A DNA stretch of 22,142 nucleotides from Candidatus Zixiibacteriota bacterium (lineage in GTDB: Bacteria; Zixibacteria; MSB-5A5; SM23-73-2), in contig JAUWYR010000042.1 in NCBI GenBank assembly GCA_030615745.1, forward strand, positions 1 to 22,142. Direction: 5' to 3'. Positions within the stretch are counted from its first letter, which is position 1. The number at the start of each line of letters is the position of its first letter. Below are positions 8,525-17,108 of the stretch, in pieces. The notes beneath the pieces were generated by a model. That model made no database searches and had not been told where the DNA came from. It was given only the letters and a program-made list of their open reading frames with translations. A program made the translations under genes and the position numbers.

Positions 8525-9472
8525 ATGAGAATTGTCTTCATGGGAACACCTGAGTTTGCCTTACCATCTCTGGAAGCATTGGTAAGATCGGAACATGAAG
8601 TTGTTGGAGTGGTTACCCAGCCTGACCGACCTAAAGGAAGAAGAAGAAAACTGTCACCCACACCGGTGAAGGAATATTGCCTTAAAAATAATCTTTTGGT
8701 TTTAACACCCGAGAATTTAAAATCGGATGATTTTGTAATCCAGCTAAAAGATCTAAAGCCTGATTTAGCTTTGGTCGTAGCATTTCGCATCCTTCCTGAG
8801 AAGGTTTTTTCAATTCCTCCTAAAGGGACCATAAACCTTCATCCCTCTCTTTTACCCAAATACAGAGGTGCAGCCCCTATCAACTGGGCTATAATCAATG
8901 GAGAGACCAAAACAGGGATAACAACTTTTTTCATTCGTAAAAGAGTCGATACCGGAAATATAATTTTGCAAAGGGAAGTAGATATTGCGCCTGATGAGAG
9001 TTTTGGTGAGCTTTCAAAAAGATTAGCTTTGATTGGTGCGGATCTTTTAATCGAGACAGTTGAATTGATTGAAAAAGGTGAGGTAAAGACTTTCACTCAG
9101 GATGAAACTCAGGCAACTTCAGCGCCAAAGTTGACCCCTGATATCGGAAAAATAGAATGGTCAAGAAAAGCAGAAGAGATAAAAAATCTGATAAGGGGAC
9201 TTTCCCCTCTCCCAGGAGCATACACTTTCTTCGAGGGGAAGCGTTTGAAAATCTTTCGGGCAGAAGTTATCGAAGATCAAGAGATTGACAGAAAAGACGT
9301 TACACAAGGCTTTGGCGAGGTGACATCCGCTGATAAAAATCAAGGAATTGTGGTCAAAACAAAAAGGAAAGAATTAAAATTGCTTTTGCTCCAACCCGAA
9401 GGCAAAAAAAAAGTTACAGCGGATGAGTTTTTAAGGGGTTACAGAATCAAGGTCGGTGACAAGCTCGGTTAA
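8525..9472 (+). CDS. fmt: Methionyl-tRNA formyltransferase
   Basis: A 315-residue enzyme that formylates initiator Met-tRNA using 10-formyltetrahydrofolate. The N-terminal formyltransferase domain (about 1-205) starts MRIVFMGTPEFALPSLEAL. Asn104 and His106 in INLHPSLLPKYRGAAPINW, and Asp142 in VDTGNI, are the expected catalytic triad. The C-terminal tRNA-binding domain (about 208-312) includes the linker and GEV segments. AFRILP (86-91) replaces the more common AYG-ILP loop, a modest variant. The ATG at 8525 follows AAGGAA at 8512-8517, which lies inside a small hairpin (8510-8522). The next gene starts five bases after the stop. Confidence 0.97.
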   Translation: MRIVFMGTPEFALPSLEALVRSEHEVVGVVTQPDRPKGRRRKLSPTPVKEYCLKNNLLVLTPENLKSDDFVIQLKDLKPDLALVVAFRILPEKVFSIPPKGTINLHPSLLPKYRGAAPINWAIINGETKTGITTFFIRKRVDTGNIILQREVDIAPDESFGELSKRLALIGADLLIETVELIEKGEVKTFTQDETQATSAPKLTPDIGKIEWSRKAEEIKNLIRGLSPLPGAYTFFEGKRLKIFRAEVIEDQEIDRKDVTQGFGEVTSADKNQGIVVKTKRKELKLLLLQPEGKKKVTADEFLRGYRIKVGDKLG

Positions 9473-9477
9473 TTAAA

Positions 9478-10242
9478 ATGGAGAAAACTGAAAGTAATAA
9501 GTCGATTTTTATTTTCCTTTCAATTTTAAGTTTGGTTGTTCTTCTTTGCTTTTCTTTTCTTTTCTGGTATCTTATCGAGCCGAGGATAGTATCTTTTTCT
9601 AAATACGTTGCTTTTGGGGTGAAAATCGGGTTAGGTATTTTCATTTTAGGTGTTAGCGGTGGTCTTTTTTTAATTGTTCTCTCCGCTTTAACAGAAAAAG
9701 ATTTTCTCATCCCTTATGGAAAAAAGCAGATCACCTTAAAAGTCCTTTTCCCTATCAATTTACTTTTAGCAAAATTTTTTGGATGGCCCAAGGGAAAAGT
9801 CATAGAATCTTTTGTGGAGGTTAACAACTCACTTTTTAAGGCTGCAAAAAAAAGGATAAAAAATGACAGGGTCTTAATTCTTCTGCCCCAATGTTTGCAA
9901 AAATTCGATTGTCCTCATAAGGTAACAGCTAATATCGATAACTGTAAAAGATGCGGTGAATGCTTAATTTGTGACATAATCGAGCTAAAAGAAAGGTATA
10001 ATCTATCATTAGCAATTGCTACTGGAGGAACTCTGGCTCGTAAGGTAGTTGTGGAAAACAGACCAACAGTCATTGTGGCTGTCGCATGTGAAAGGGATCT
10101 TACCTCTGGTATCCAGGATGTCTTCCCCATACCTGTTTATGGTATTTTAAACCAAAGGCCTTTTGGTCCCTGTGTTAACACAAAAGTTAATATGAAGAAA
10201 TTGGAGAGCGTTATAAAATTTATTTTGAATGGAGTTGGATAA
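9478..10242 (+). CDS. DUF116 membrane-anchored cysteine-rich protein
   Basis: A 254-residue member of the DUF116 family, function unknown. Two hydrophobic helices at about 9-33 and 46-70 anchor it. The rest is probably cytoplasmic. Eight cysteines occur: Cys139 and Cys145 (PQCLQKFDCP), Cys156, 159, 162 and 165 (NCKRCGECLICD), Cys204 (VACERDL) and Cys232 (FGPCVNT). The CxxCxxCxxC run looks like a ferredoxin-type cluster ligand set, which is inference. The ATATGG (180-185) and VAVACERDLTSGI (200-212) stretches are family-typical. DUF116 genes have been seen near fmt in other bacteria as I recall, so this pairing may be meaningful. It begins five bases after fmt without a clear ribosome binding site and overlaps or abuts the RNase G gene. 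Confidence 0.85.
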   Translation: MEKTESNKSIFIFLSILSLVVLLCFSFLFWYLIEPRIVSFSKYVAFGVKIGLGIFILGVSGGLFLIVLSALTEKDFLIPYGKKQITLKVLFPINLLLAKFFGWPKGKVIESFVEVNNSLFKAAKKRIKNDRVLILLPQCLQKFDCPHKVTANIDNCKRCGECLICDIIELKERYNLSLAIATGGTLARKVVVENRPTVIVAVACERDLTSGIQDVFPIPVYGILNQRPFGPCVNTKVNMKKLESVIKFILNGVG

Positions 10243-10243
10243 T

Positions 10244-11761
10244 ATGAAGAGGGACATAATAATAAATGTTTCACCATTTGAGACTCGCTTAGCTATTTTG
10301 GAGGATGATAAGCTTGTGGAGCTCTGGGTGGAAAGACCGGAGAAAGAAAGGATGATTGGGGATATTCATAAGGGTGTGGTTAAGGCTGTTTTCCCTGGAA
10401 TGCAGGCTGCTTTTATCGATATTGAAACAGAAAAAAATGCATTTCTTCACCTGTCCGATATCACCCAGCCACCAAAGCTTGAGGGTTTAGAGGGATATCC
10501 TCAGAGAAAAAGAAGAAATAAACTTCATTTTAAGATCGAGGAGGTTTTAAAAAAGGGGCAAGAAATTATAGTTCAGGTGATAAAGGAGCCTATGGGTTCA
10601 AAAGGTGCCAGGGCGACCACATCTTTATCTCTGGCAGGAAGATATGTGGTTTTAACTCCAGGAGAAAATCACATTGCAGTATCGAGGAAGATAACTGAGC
10701 TGGAGGAGAAAAAAAGGCTTAAAAGGATTGTCTCTGAGATGAAGCCCGAAGGTTTTGGCCTGATCGTAAGGACTGTTGCTTCTGGAAAGGATAAAAGGGA
10801 TTTTAAATCGGACATCAGGGCTTTGACCAGATTATGGCAAAGGATTAAAAAGAAAGCTGAGAAGAAAAAAGCTCCAGCACTTCTGCATCAGGATATCGGG
10901 ATGGTCTTTTCGGTGATGAGGGACCTTTTATCTCCTCAGGTAAGGGAGGTGGTGATCGATTCAAAAAAAGAGTATAAAAGGATACTATCATATCTGAGAG
11001 CTATTGCCCCGGCTATGCGTTCCAAGGTCAGGTTTTATGATAAGGAGATTCCCATCTTTGATTTTTACAACATAGAAACTCAGATAGGTAAGATGCTTGA
11101 TCGCAAGGTTTGGGTAAAAAAAGGAGCTTATATTGTTATCGATCAGACCGAGGCTATGGTTACAATCGATGTGAACACCGGAAGATATGTTGGAAAATCA
11201 GACCAGTCCTCCACCATACTTAAGGCTAATCTCGACGCAGCCAGAGAGATCGCCAGGCAGATAAGGTTACGTGATATCGGGGGCTTAATCGTAGTTGATT
11301 TCATCGACATGAATTCAAAGGAGGATAGAAAAAAAGTCTACGATGAATTCAGGGCAGTTTTAAAAGCTGACCGTTCAAAATCGAGCATTCTTCCCATCTC
11401 CGATTTCGGCTTAATCGAGATGACCAGAGAGAGGGTGAGGCCATCTCTGATCTATACCTTTTCTGACCTCTGTCCCACCTGCGGTGGATCTGGAAGGGTC
11501 CTGTCCCTCAAGACCCTGGCAGTAAAAATAGAAAGATGGTTTAAAAGGGTAAAAGTGCTCTCTGTTCAAAAAGAGTATAAACTATTTGTCTCCCCTGATT
11601 TAGCAAAGATTCTAACTGAGGGGAGAAAAAGCAGGATAAAAAATCTTGAAAAAGAGTTAAAGCTGAAAATCGGGGTAGAGGAAAACGACGAAATTCCTTC
11701 AGATAGCTTCAAGGTTTTCACCGATGATGATTTGGAGGTAACTGATAAGTTCAAGGTGTAA
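10244..11761 (+). CDS. rng: Ribonuclease G/E family endoribonuclease
   Basis: A 505-residue endoribonuclease of the RNase E/G family, used in rRNA maturation and mRNA decay. It has the length of RNase G; the long C-terminal scaffold of RNase E is missing. An S1 RNA-binding domain occupies about 35-125, interrupted by a basic RKRRNK insert. The DNase I-like catalytic core has Asp309 (VTIDVNTG) and Asp352 (LIVVDFIDM), matching the metal-binding aspartates of RNase E. The zinc link CPTCGGSG (Cys410, Cys413) is intact. The ATG at 10244 has GGAG at 10231-10234 and gives the family-typical start MKRDIIINV; an ATG at 10229, inside the DUF116 end, would add five residues. Cotranscription with fmt and DUF116 is likely. 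Confidence 0.93.
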   Translation: MKRDIIINVSPFETRLAILEDDKLVELWVERPEKERMIGDIHKGVVKAVFPGMQAAFIDIETEKNAFLHLSDITQPPKLEGLEGYPQRKRRNKLHFKIEEVLKKGQEIIVQVIKEPMGSKGARATTSLSLAGRYVVLTPGENHIAVSRKITELEEKKRLKRIVSEMKPEGFGLIVRTVASGKDKRDFKSDIRALTRLWQRIKKKAEKKKAPALLHQDIGMVFSVMRDLLSPQVREVVIDSKKEYKRILSYLRAIAPAMRSKVRFYDKEIPIFDFYNIETQIGKMLDRKVWVKKGAYIVIDQTEAMVTIDVNTGRYVGKSDQSSTILKANLDAAREIARQIRLRDIGGLIVVDFIDMNSKEDRKKVYDEFRAVLKADRSKSSILPISDFGLIEMTRERVRPSLIYTFSDLCPTCGGSGRVLSLKTLAVKIERWFKRVKVLSVQKEYKLFVSPDLAKILTEGRKSRIKNLEKELKLKIGVEENDEIPSDSFKVFTDDDLEVTDKFKV

Positions 11762-11849
11762 ATAAAAGTTTTTTAGCTTCGAAAACAAAATCTTAAGTTT
11801 TTTTAAAGAAACCAATAGCTTCTATCCTGCGTATTCAAACTAAATTGAC

Positions 11850-11877
11850 TTGACTTGTATCTAAATAGTGATATATT
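11850..11877 (+). promoter_or_regulatory. Putative strong promoter for rplU operon
   Basis: TTGACT at 11850-11855 and TATATT at 11872-11877 are separated by 16 bases. A second TTGACT overlaps just upstream at 11845-11850 (21-base spacing, so less suitable). The -10 lies 30 bases before the rplU ATG, leaving a short leader that ends in AAAGGAGAAG. It is the clearest promoter in the window and fits the need of a ribosomal protein gene. The 146-base gap after rng has no convincing terminator. Confidence 0.6.
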
Positions 11878-11907
11878 GTTATCCGTATCAAAAAAAGGAG
11901 AAGTTAT

Positions 11908-12222
11908 ATGTATGCTGTAATTGAGACAGGTGGATTCCAATTCACTGTTAAAGAGGGTGAAAAACTAAAAATACCAAAAATCTCAGCAAAACCAAAAGAA
12001 AAAATTTCTTTTGATAAAATACTTTTGATATCAAAAGATAATGACCCTATTATTGGAACTCCATTTATAAAGGGAGCTAAAATCGAGGCAGAGGTCTTAA
12101 ACCACGGAAAAGATAAAAAGATAGTGGTTTTTAAGTTTAAAAGAAGGGTGAAATACAGAAGGAAAAAAGGGCACCGTCAAGATTTCACAGAGGTTCAGAT
12201 CAAAAAGATCAACCTTCCTTAA
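11908..12222 (+). CDS. rplU: 50S ribosomal protein bL21
   Basis: A 104-residue protein with the bL21 hallmarks: start MYAVIETGGFQFTVKEGEKL, middle IIGTPFIKGAKIEAEVLNHGK, and the basic VVFKFKRRVKYRRKKGHRQDFTEV-type end (key residues K, R, Y, H, Q) that binds 23S rRNA. Normal length. Ribosome binding site AAAGGAGAAG sits at 11894-11903. rpmA (bL27) almost always follows rplU in bacteria, but here the next start codon, two bases on, belongs to bamA. No bL27 frame exists in the window. Confidence 0.97.
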   Translation: MYAVIETGGFQFTVKEGEKLKIPKISAKPKEKISFDKILLISKDNDPIIGTPFIKGAKIEAEVLNHGKDKKIVVFKFKRRVKYRRKKGHRQDFTEVQIKKINLP

Positions 12223-12223
12223 A

Positions 12224-14635
12224 ATGAGAAACACGCTTTTAAATAAAATGAAAAAGAATATAATTTTTTTCCTTTTATTTTTTCTTTTCATAAGCTTATC
12301 ACCCTCATATTCACAAAAACCCTTGATCTCTGAAATCGACGTCGAAGGAAATATCACTGTGGATAGGTCTTTAATCATCAATATGTCCGGCTTAACCAGG
12401 GGAATGAAAATAGATACCTACCTTTTACAGGATGTTATCAAAAGAATACATAATATGGGATATTTCTCAGATGTGCAGATAAAGGGGGAGGAAACCATAG
12501 ATGGAAAAAAGCTTATCATAGCTGTCAGAGAATATCCGAAGCTTGAAGAGATTCAGATAAAGGGTAACAAAAAAATTAAATCTGAGGATATCAAGGAGAA
12601 GTTGAGAGTATATGAAGGTCAAATGATAAGTCCCTCACAGATAAAAGAGGAGGTTAAAAATATCAAATCACTTTACGAGGAGAAGGGGTATCTTTTAGCT
12701 ATCATAGAATCTGAGGTTTTGGGCACAGAAAAAAAAGGTGAGGTTATTTTAAAATTCAATATCGATGAGGGCAAAAAAGTAAAGATTAAAAAGATAGAAA
12801 TTGAGGGGAATAAGGTATTTAGTGATGGCAAGATCAGGAAACAGATGAAAAACAAACAGGATAGTTTCTTCAGAAGCGGGAGTTTCAACTCAGAGGAGTA
12901 TGAGAAGGACAAAGAAAGGGTAGTGCAATTTTACAAAAAAAAAGGATATTTGGATGCTGAGATTATCTCTGATTCCATCTGGTATAGTCCTTCCAAAAAA
13001 AAGATGTATATAAAACTTCAAATCTATGAAGGGGATAAATATCATTTTGGAGAGGTAAGCTTTTCAGAGAATGTGCTTTTCTCTTTTGATGAATTAAAAG
13101 ACCAGCTCGAATTTGAAATCGGTGAGGTCTACAATCAGGAGAAGTTCGATAAAAGCTTAGCTGATCTTCATTCGATTTATATGGAAGAGGGATACATTTA
13201 TGTTAGGGTCCTGGATAATATTAGCACAAAAGGGAGCAGAGTTGATATAAGATACCAGATAACTGAGGGAGCTCCTGCCAGGGTTCATAAAATCGATATC
13301 GAGGGTAATACCAAAACCAAAGAGAAGGTGATTAGAAGGGAGCTTTTTATAAAGCCTGGGCAGATTTTCAGACGTTCGCTTTTAATGCGAAGCTTAAGGG
13401 ATGTTACCTATCTTAACTATTTTTCCAATGTTATTCCGGATTATAAAGTTTTAGAAAATGGTGATATAGATTTGATAATAAAAGTTGAGGAGAAGTCAAC
13501 TGGTCAGGTCTCCTTCGGAGCAGGATATAGTGAGAGGGATAAGCTTATTGGCACAATTGGGCTTGGAACCCCTAACCTTTTTGGAAATGGGCAACAGCTT
13601 CAATTAAACTGGGACTTTGGAAAAAGGAAAAACTCTATACAGTTAAGCTTCACCGAGCCATGGTTTAGGGATACACCCACATCGGTTGGCTTTGATATTT
13701 ATAATCTTAATCGTAGATGGTATACTGATTTCACAGAAGGGAGACGTGGTCTTTCCTTCAGATTGGGAAGGAGGCTTACCTGGCCAGATAATTACTTCAC
13801 CATTTTCTGCCGCTACCGGATTGAAGATGTCAAATACTATGATTTTCAGACATACGATGGGAATGTAGTTAGAGAATGGAGACATCTTGCTGAGATCAAG
13901 TGGCCACAAAGAACCTCGAGTTTCGATTTCACAATTCAGAGAGATTCCCGTGATTTACCTCAATTCGCAACCTCAGGGTCAAAAGTTTTCTGGAGGGCTG
14001 AGTTTGCTGGTGGAATATTAGGCGGGGACTGGTCATATCATAAACATATTTTCGAGGCTTCAAAATTTATCAAGACTCTCTGGAAATTTGTCTTGGCTAT
14101 AAAGGGAAGAGTGGGTATAATAGATGCTTATAGCCTTGATACGAAAATACCTTATAACCACACATTTCCTGCACTTTTGCCCGGAGGTCATACTCTCGAA
14201 TATCCTTTTAAGGAGGTGATAGTTCCTTACTCAGAGAGGTTTTCGCCCGGAGGAGTAGACCCGGATGGAGTGATAAGAGGATATCCTGATGGAGCAATAG
14301 GACCTATTGGTCCACTCGGTTACAGAATTAGGGGGAGAAGTGTTCTGGTCTATAATATAGAATACCAATTCCCTATTGTGGAACAGCAGATCTATGCACT
14401 TCTTTTAGCTGATTTCGGAAATGCCTGGCTCACTGGACGACAGATTCAGCCTTTTGCTTTTAAAAATCTCTACAAGTCACTGGGTTTTGGAGTGAGGTTG
14501 GTAGTCCCCGGCATGGGAATTATCGGGTTTGATATGGCTTATGGGTTCGACTATAACAGCTTAGGTGAACCTGATGTTAAAGAGAGAGACCATGGTGAAT
14601 GGAGACCCCACTTCAATTTCGGAACAACATTTTAA
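12224..14635 (+). CDS. bamA: Outer membrane protein assembly factor BamA (Omp85)
   Basis: An 803-residue Omp85 protein that inserts beta-barrel proteins into the outer membrane. A signal peptide covers about 1-31 (hydrophobic core IIFFLLFFLFISL). Five POTRA-like domains can be placed at about 35-105, 107-182, 186-270, 274-348 and 352-424; several begin with the ISEIDVEGN / IKKIEIEGN / VHKIDIEGN pattern. The 16-strand barrel fills 428-803. The conserved loop-6 motif is IRGY at 684-687, and the protein ends in Phe, as outer-membrane barrels do. The ATG at 12224, one base after the rplU stop, has no ribosome binding site; start by coupling is likely. ATG 12248 (MKKNIIFF) is an alternative that keeps the signal peptide. 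ompH and lpxD follow in classical order. Confidence 0.95.
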   Translation: MRNTLLNKMKKNIIFFLLFFLFISLSPSYSQKPLISEIDVEGNITVDRSLIINMSGLTRGMKIDTYLLQDVIKRIHNMGYFSDVQIKGEETIDGKKLIIAVREYPKLEEIQIKGNKKIKSEDIKEKLRVYEGQMISPSQIKEEVKNIKSLYEEKGYLLAIIESEVLGTEKKGEVILKFNIDEGKKVKIKKIEIEGNKVFSDGKIRKQMKNKQDSFFRSGSFNSEEYEKDKERVVQFYKKKGYLDAEIISDSIWYSPSKKKMYIKLQIYEGDKYHFGEVSFSENVLFSFDELKDQLEFEIGEVYNQEKFDKSLADLHSIYMEEGYIYVRVLDNISTKGSRVDIRYQITEGAPARVHKIDIEGNTKTKEKVIRRELFIKPGQIFRRSLLMRSLRDVTYLNYFSNVIPDYKVLENGDIDLIIKVEEKSTGQVSFGAGYSERDKLIGTIGLGTPNLFGNGQQLQLNWDFGKRKNSIQLSFTEPWFRDTPTSVGFDIYNLNRRWYTDFTEGRRGLSFRLGRRLTWPDNYFTIFCRYRIEDVKYYDFQTYDGNVVREWRHLAEIKWPQRTSSFDFTIQRDSRDLPQFATSGSKVFWRAEFAGGILGGDWSYHKHIFEASKFIKTLWKFVLAIKGRVGIIDAYSLDTKIPYNHTFPALLPGGHTLEYPFKEVIVPYSERFSPGGVDPDGVIRGYPDGAIGPIGPLGYRIRGRSVLVYNIEYQFPIVEQQIYALLLADFGNAWLTGRQIQPFAFKNLYKSLGFGVRLVVPGMGIIGFDMAYGFDYNSLGEPDVKERDHGEWRPHFNFGTTF

Positions 14636-14653
14636 ATTTCAGGAGGGAAAAAT

Positions 14654-15190
14654 ATGCTAAAAAAAACTTTTTTGACTTTCCTTTTTACTCTGTTTTTTGG
14701 ATTGCTTATACTCTCTGGGCTTTCCTTTTCCCAGGAGGGAAGGCTTGGCTATATTGATTCGATGAGGTTGAGAACTGAGTATAAGGAGTTTACTGAGGCT
14801 CAGGCGAAATTTGATAAGGAAGTCATATCCTGGGAAGCACAGGCGGACTCAATGAAAAAAGAGATCGACAGCCTCGAGGCGGATTTAGATAATCTAAAAT
14901 TGATTTTATCAGAAGAAAAAAAGAAAGAAAAAGAGGAGTTTTTGGAGACAAAAAAGCTTGCGTATCATAAATTCACCGAGGATATTTTTGCACCTAATGG
15001 AAAAGTTGAAAAAAGGAACGCTGAGTTGACCAAGCCAATTTTGGATAAGATAAATAAAGTTTTGGAAAAAATAGCGCTTGAGAACAATTTCGATATAATC
15101 TTCGATTCGGTTAACGGGAATATCGCCTATGCCAAAAAAGCACTTGATTTAACAGATAAGGTCTTGGAAGAGCTGGAGAAGTTAGAATAA
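14654..15190 (+). CDS. OmpH/Skp-family periplasmic chaperone
   Basis: A 178-residue periplasmic protein of the OmpH/Skp family, which shields unfolded outer-membrane proteins on their way to BamA. The signal peptide is about 1-27, with a likely cut after SFSQ or nearby. The mature start [11 protein letters not shown] is the family's first strand. A long charged coiled coil runs about 42-125 (the Skp tentacles), and [25 protein letters not shown] (128-153, key hydrophobic I/L/F positions) is the typical end of the trimerisation body. The ATG at 14654 has GGAGGG at 14642-14647. It sits between bamA and lpxD, as in many Gram-negative bacteria. Confidence 0.9.
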   Translation: MLKKTFLTFLFTLFFGLLILSGLSFSQEGRLGYIDSMRLRTEYKEFTEAQAKFDKEVISWEAQADSMKKEIDSLEADLDNLKLILSEEKKKEKEEFLETKKLAYHKFTEDIFAPNGKVEKRNAELTKPILDKINKVLEKIALENNFDIIFDSVNGNIAYAKKALDLTDKVLEELEKLE

Positions 15191-15191
15191 A

Positions 15192-16256
15192 ATGGAAAAA
15201 ACACTTAAGGAAATAGCTTTATTTGTTGAGGGGAAGCTTGTCGGTATCGATCAAGAGATGGGTGGTAAGGAGGTTAAAATAAAAGGTCTTTCTGGAATAG
15301 AGGAGGCTGGTCCTGGAGATTTAACCTTTTTGGCTAACCCTAAATATAAGAATTTTTTGGACAAAACCAAAGCTTCTGCTGTGATCGTTGGTGAGGATAT
15401 CGGTATCGATCAAGAGATAGAAAAGTCGAGGATCCCAGTAATCAGATGCAAAAATCCTCGTTTTGCCTTCTGTAAGGTTATGGAGCTTTTCTTTCCCCCA
15501 CAAAAAATATATCCTGAAAAAATCGATAAAACATCTGTTTTGGGAAAAGATGTAAAAATAGGTAAAGGTATCTATATCGGACCTTTTGTGGTTGTTGAAG
15601 ATAACGTCGAAATAAAAGATGATGTTGTTATTATGGCTGGCTCTTTTATCGGCAAGAATTCTACACTTAAAGAAAACTCGATTATTTATCCTAACGTGAC
15701 CATAAGGGAGGATGTAACCGTAGGTAAGAATGTTGTAATTCACAGTGGAACAGTTGTCGGAGCAGATGGGTTTGGATATGCTTTTGAATCGGGAGTCTAT
15801 CATAAAATTCCTCAGGTGGGCAAAGTCCAGATCGATGATTTTGTTGAGATAGGAGCCAATGTATGCATTGATAGAGCCACTTTAGGGACAACGAAGATTG
15901 GCAAGGGGACAAAGATCGACAATTTAGTCCAGATCGGACACAATGTGAAGATTGGAGAAAATACAATAATTGTAGCCCAGGTTGGAATCTCAGGAAGCAC
16001 CCGGATCGGCAACAACGTTATCATAGCAGGACAGGCTGGATTTGTTGGTCATATAGAGATAGGTGATCGTGTGGTTGTAGGTGCACAATCAGGTATCTCC
16101 AAGGATATTCCCTCTGATACTGTGGTATTCGGATATCCAGCCAGGGAGGCAAGAAAAGCTAAAAAGATAGAGGCATGTATTTCCAATCTTCCCAAATGGG
16201 TTAAAAGGGTAAGTGAGTTGGAAAAGAAAATAAAAGAGATCGAAAAAAAACATTGA
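15192..16256 (+). CDS. lpxD: UDP-3-O-acylglucosamine N-acyltransferase LpxD
   Basis: A 354-residue cytoplasmic acyltransferase that adds the second acyl chain in lipid A synthesis, using acyl-ACP. The N-terminal uridine-binding domain (about 1-105) has [21 protein letters not shown]. The left-handed beta helix (about 108-315) is built from hexapeptide repeats. His250 in QIGHNVKIG is the likely catalytic base. GADGFGYAF (190-198), KIPQVG and IDRATLGTT (226-234) are LpxD-specific. The end is a lysine/glutamate coiled coil. The start ATG at 15192 lies one base after the ompH stop, with GGAG at 15175-15178 rather far upstream. fabZ and lpxA, frequent followers, are absent. Confidence 0.97.
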   Translation: MEKTLKEIALFVEGKLVGIDQEMGGKEVKIKGLSGIEEAGPGDLTFLANPKYKNFLDKTKASAVIVGEDIGIDQEIEKSRIPVIRCKNPRFAFCKVMELFFPPQKIYPEKIDKTSVLGKDVKIGKGIYIGPFVVVEDNVEIKDDVVIMAGSFIGKNSTLKENSIIYPNVTIREDVTVGKNVVIHSGTVVGADGFGYAFESGVYHKIPQVGKVQIDDFVEIGANVCIDRATLGTTKIGKGTKIDNLVQIGHNVKIGENTIIVAQVGISGSTRIGNNVIIAGQAGFVGHIEIGDRVVVGAQSGISKDIPSDTVVFGYPAREARKAKKIEACISNLPKWVKRVSELEKKIKEIEKKH

Positions 16257-16281
16257 TTTTTTTTAATCCGAGGAGGTTAAT

Positions 16282-16608
16282 ATGAGCGAGACTATTGAAT
16301 TAACAGATGATACTTTTGAAGATGAAGTTCTGAAATCGAATAAACCAGTAATAGTTGACTTCTGGGCTCCCTGGTGTAGCCCTTGCAGGCTGGTTTCACC
16401 GGTGGTGGAGGAGCTTGCCACCGATTATCCTGATAAACTTAAAGTTGGTAAACTGAACGTGGATGACAACTCCAAGATCGCATCCCAATATGGAATAATG
16501 AGTATTCCCAGTATCCTTTTTTTCAAGGATGGAAAACTTGTGGATCAGGTTATTGGTGCAGTTCCAAAATCTTATTTGAAGGAAAAGGTAGATAAAATCT
16601 TAGGATGA
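16282..16608 (+). CDS. trxA: Thioredoxin
   Basis: A 108-residue cytoplasmic thioredoxin that reduces protein disulfides. The active site is WCSPC (Cys32, Cys35) in place of the standard WCGPC; serine at that place is an uncommon but seen variant and may shift the redox potential. VDFWAPWC, LNVDD (62-66) and cis-Pro80 in SIPSILFF are intact. No signal peptide. The ATG at 16282 has a strong GAGGAGG site at 16269-16275. The stop overlaps the next start as ATGA, so both proteins are made together. Confidence 0.95.
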   Translation: MSETIELTDDTFEDEVLKSNKPVIVDFWAPWCSPCRLVSPVVEELATDYPDKLKVGKLNVDDNSKIASQYGIMSIPSILFFKDGKLVDQVIGAVPKSYLKEKVDKILG

Positions 16609-17033
16609 AAACAGAAGCTAAAAGATTTGAGAACCCAAAAGATGAAAAGATTAAAGAGATTTTGGCAAACTCAAGAAATATTGCTGTGGTCGGGCTTTCA
16701 CCAAATCTATCACGTCCATCTTTCTGGGTGGCAAATTATCTTAAAAAAAACAACTTCAAGATAATCCCAGTAAACCCTAAATATCAACAGATTTTAGGAG
16801 AGAGAGCTTTTCCTAAGTTGACTGATGTTTTAGAAAAAATTGATGTTGTGGATATATTTCGCAGTCCTGAGTATGTTATGCCTGTGGTTGAGGACGCTAT
16901 AAAAATTAAGGCGAAGGTTATCTGGATGCAGGAGGGTGTGATAAATTTTGAAGCCGCAGAAAAGGCTAAAAAGAATAATATTTTGGTTGTTATGGACAGG
17001 TGTATTTCCAAGGAGCACAAAAGACTGTTTTAG
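16605..17033 (+). CDS. CoA-binding domain protein (YccU-like)
   Basis: A 142-residue single Rossmann-fold CoA-binding protein. It carries IAVVGLSPNLSRPS (26-39) as the nucleotide loop, IPVNPKY (54-60), VDIFRSPE (82-89), IWMQEGV (106-112) and the terminal DRCISKEHKR (131-140), whose Cys133 matches the conserved DRC-EH motif of the family. Family members bind CoA, and their physiological role is poorly defined. The gene overlaps the thioredoxin stop by four bases (ATGA). The pairing with a thioredoxin suggests, but does not prove, a role in CoA or thiol redox. A heptamer array begins directly after its stop codon. Confidence 0.88.
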   Translation: MKTEAKRFENPKDEKIKEILANSRNIAVVGLSPNLSRPSFWVANYLKKNNFKIIPVNPKYQQILGERAFPKLTDVLEKIDVVDIFRSPEYVMPVVEDAIKIKAKVIWMQEGVINFEAAEKAKKNNILVVMDRCISKEHKRLF

Positions 17034-17096
17034 ATTCAAGATGCAAGTGACAAGATGCAAGGGTTAAGGGGCAAGATGCAAGGGGCAAGGGTTGAA
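17034..17096 (+). repeat. Heptamer tandem array after CoA-binding protein gene
   Basis: Nine gapless 7-bp units follow the stop codon: ATTCAAG, ATGCAAG, TGACAAG, ATGCAAG, GGTTAAG, GGGCAAG, ATGCAAG, GGGCAAG, GGTTGAA. Eight of nine end in AAG and six of them in CAAG preceded by a variable triplet. It is the second heptamer array in the window and, like the one at 942-990, starts at a stop codon. This opens a 357-base stretch without a gene. Confidence 0.7.
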
Positions 17097-17108
17097 AATC
17101 AGAGGTTA

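Noticed and set aside
10229-10243. ATG 10229 as RNase G start
   Set aside because: It leaves MELDN before the family-typical MKRDIIINV start, while ATG 10244 has a well-spaced GGAG.
11762-11830. Terminator after the RNase G gene
   Set aside because: T-runs are present, but the only dyad (around CTTAAG) is short and AT-only.
15321-15803. 160-codon open frame on the - strand
   Set aside because: It is antisense to lpxD, whose hexapeptide repeats and conserved motifs are unmistakable; the reverse frame shows no family pattern or ribosome binding site.
17034-17096. CRISPR-like spacing of CAAGATGCAAG repeats
   Set aside because: The repeat occurs three times at 14- and 21-base steps, fully explained by the 7-bp period; units are far too short, and no cas gene is present.
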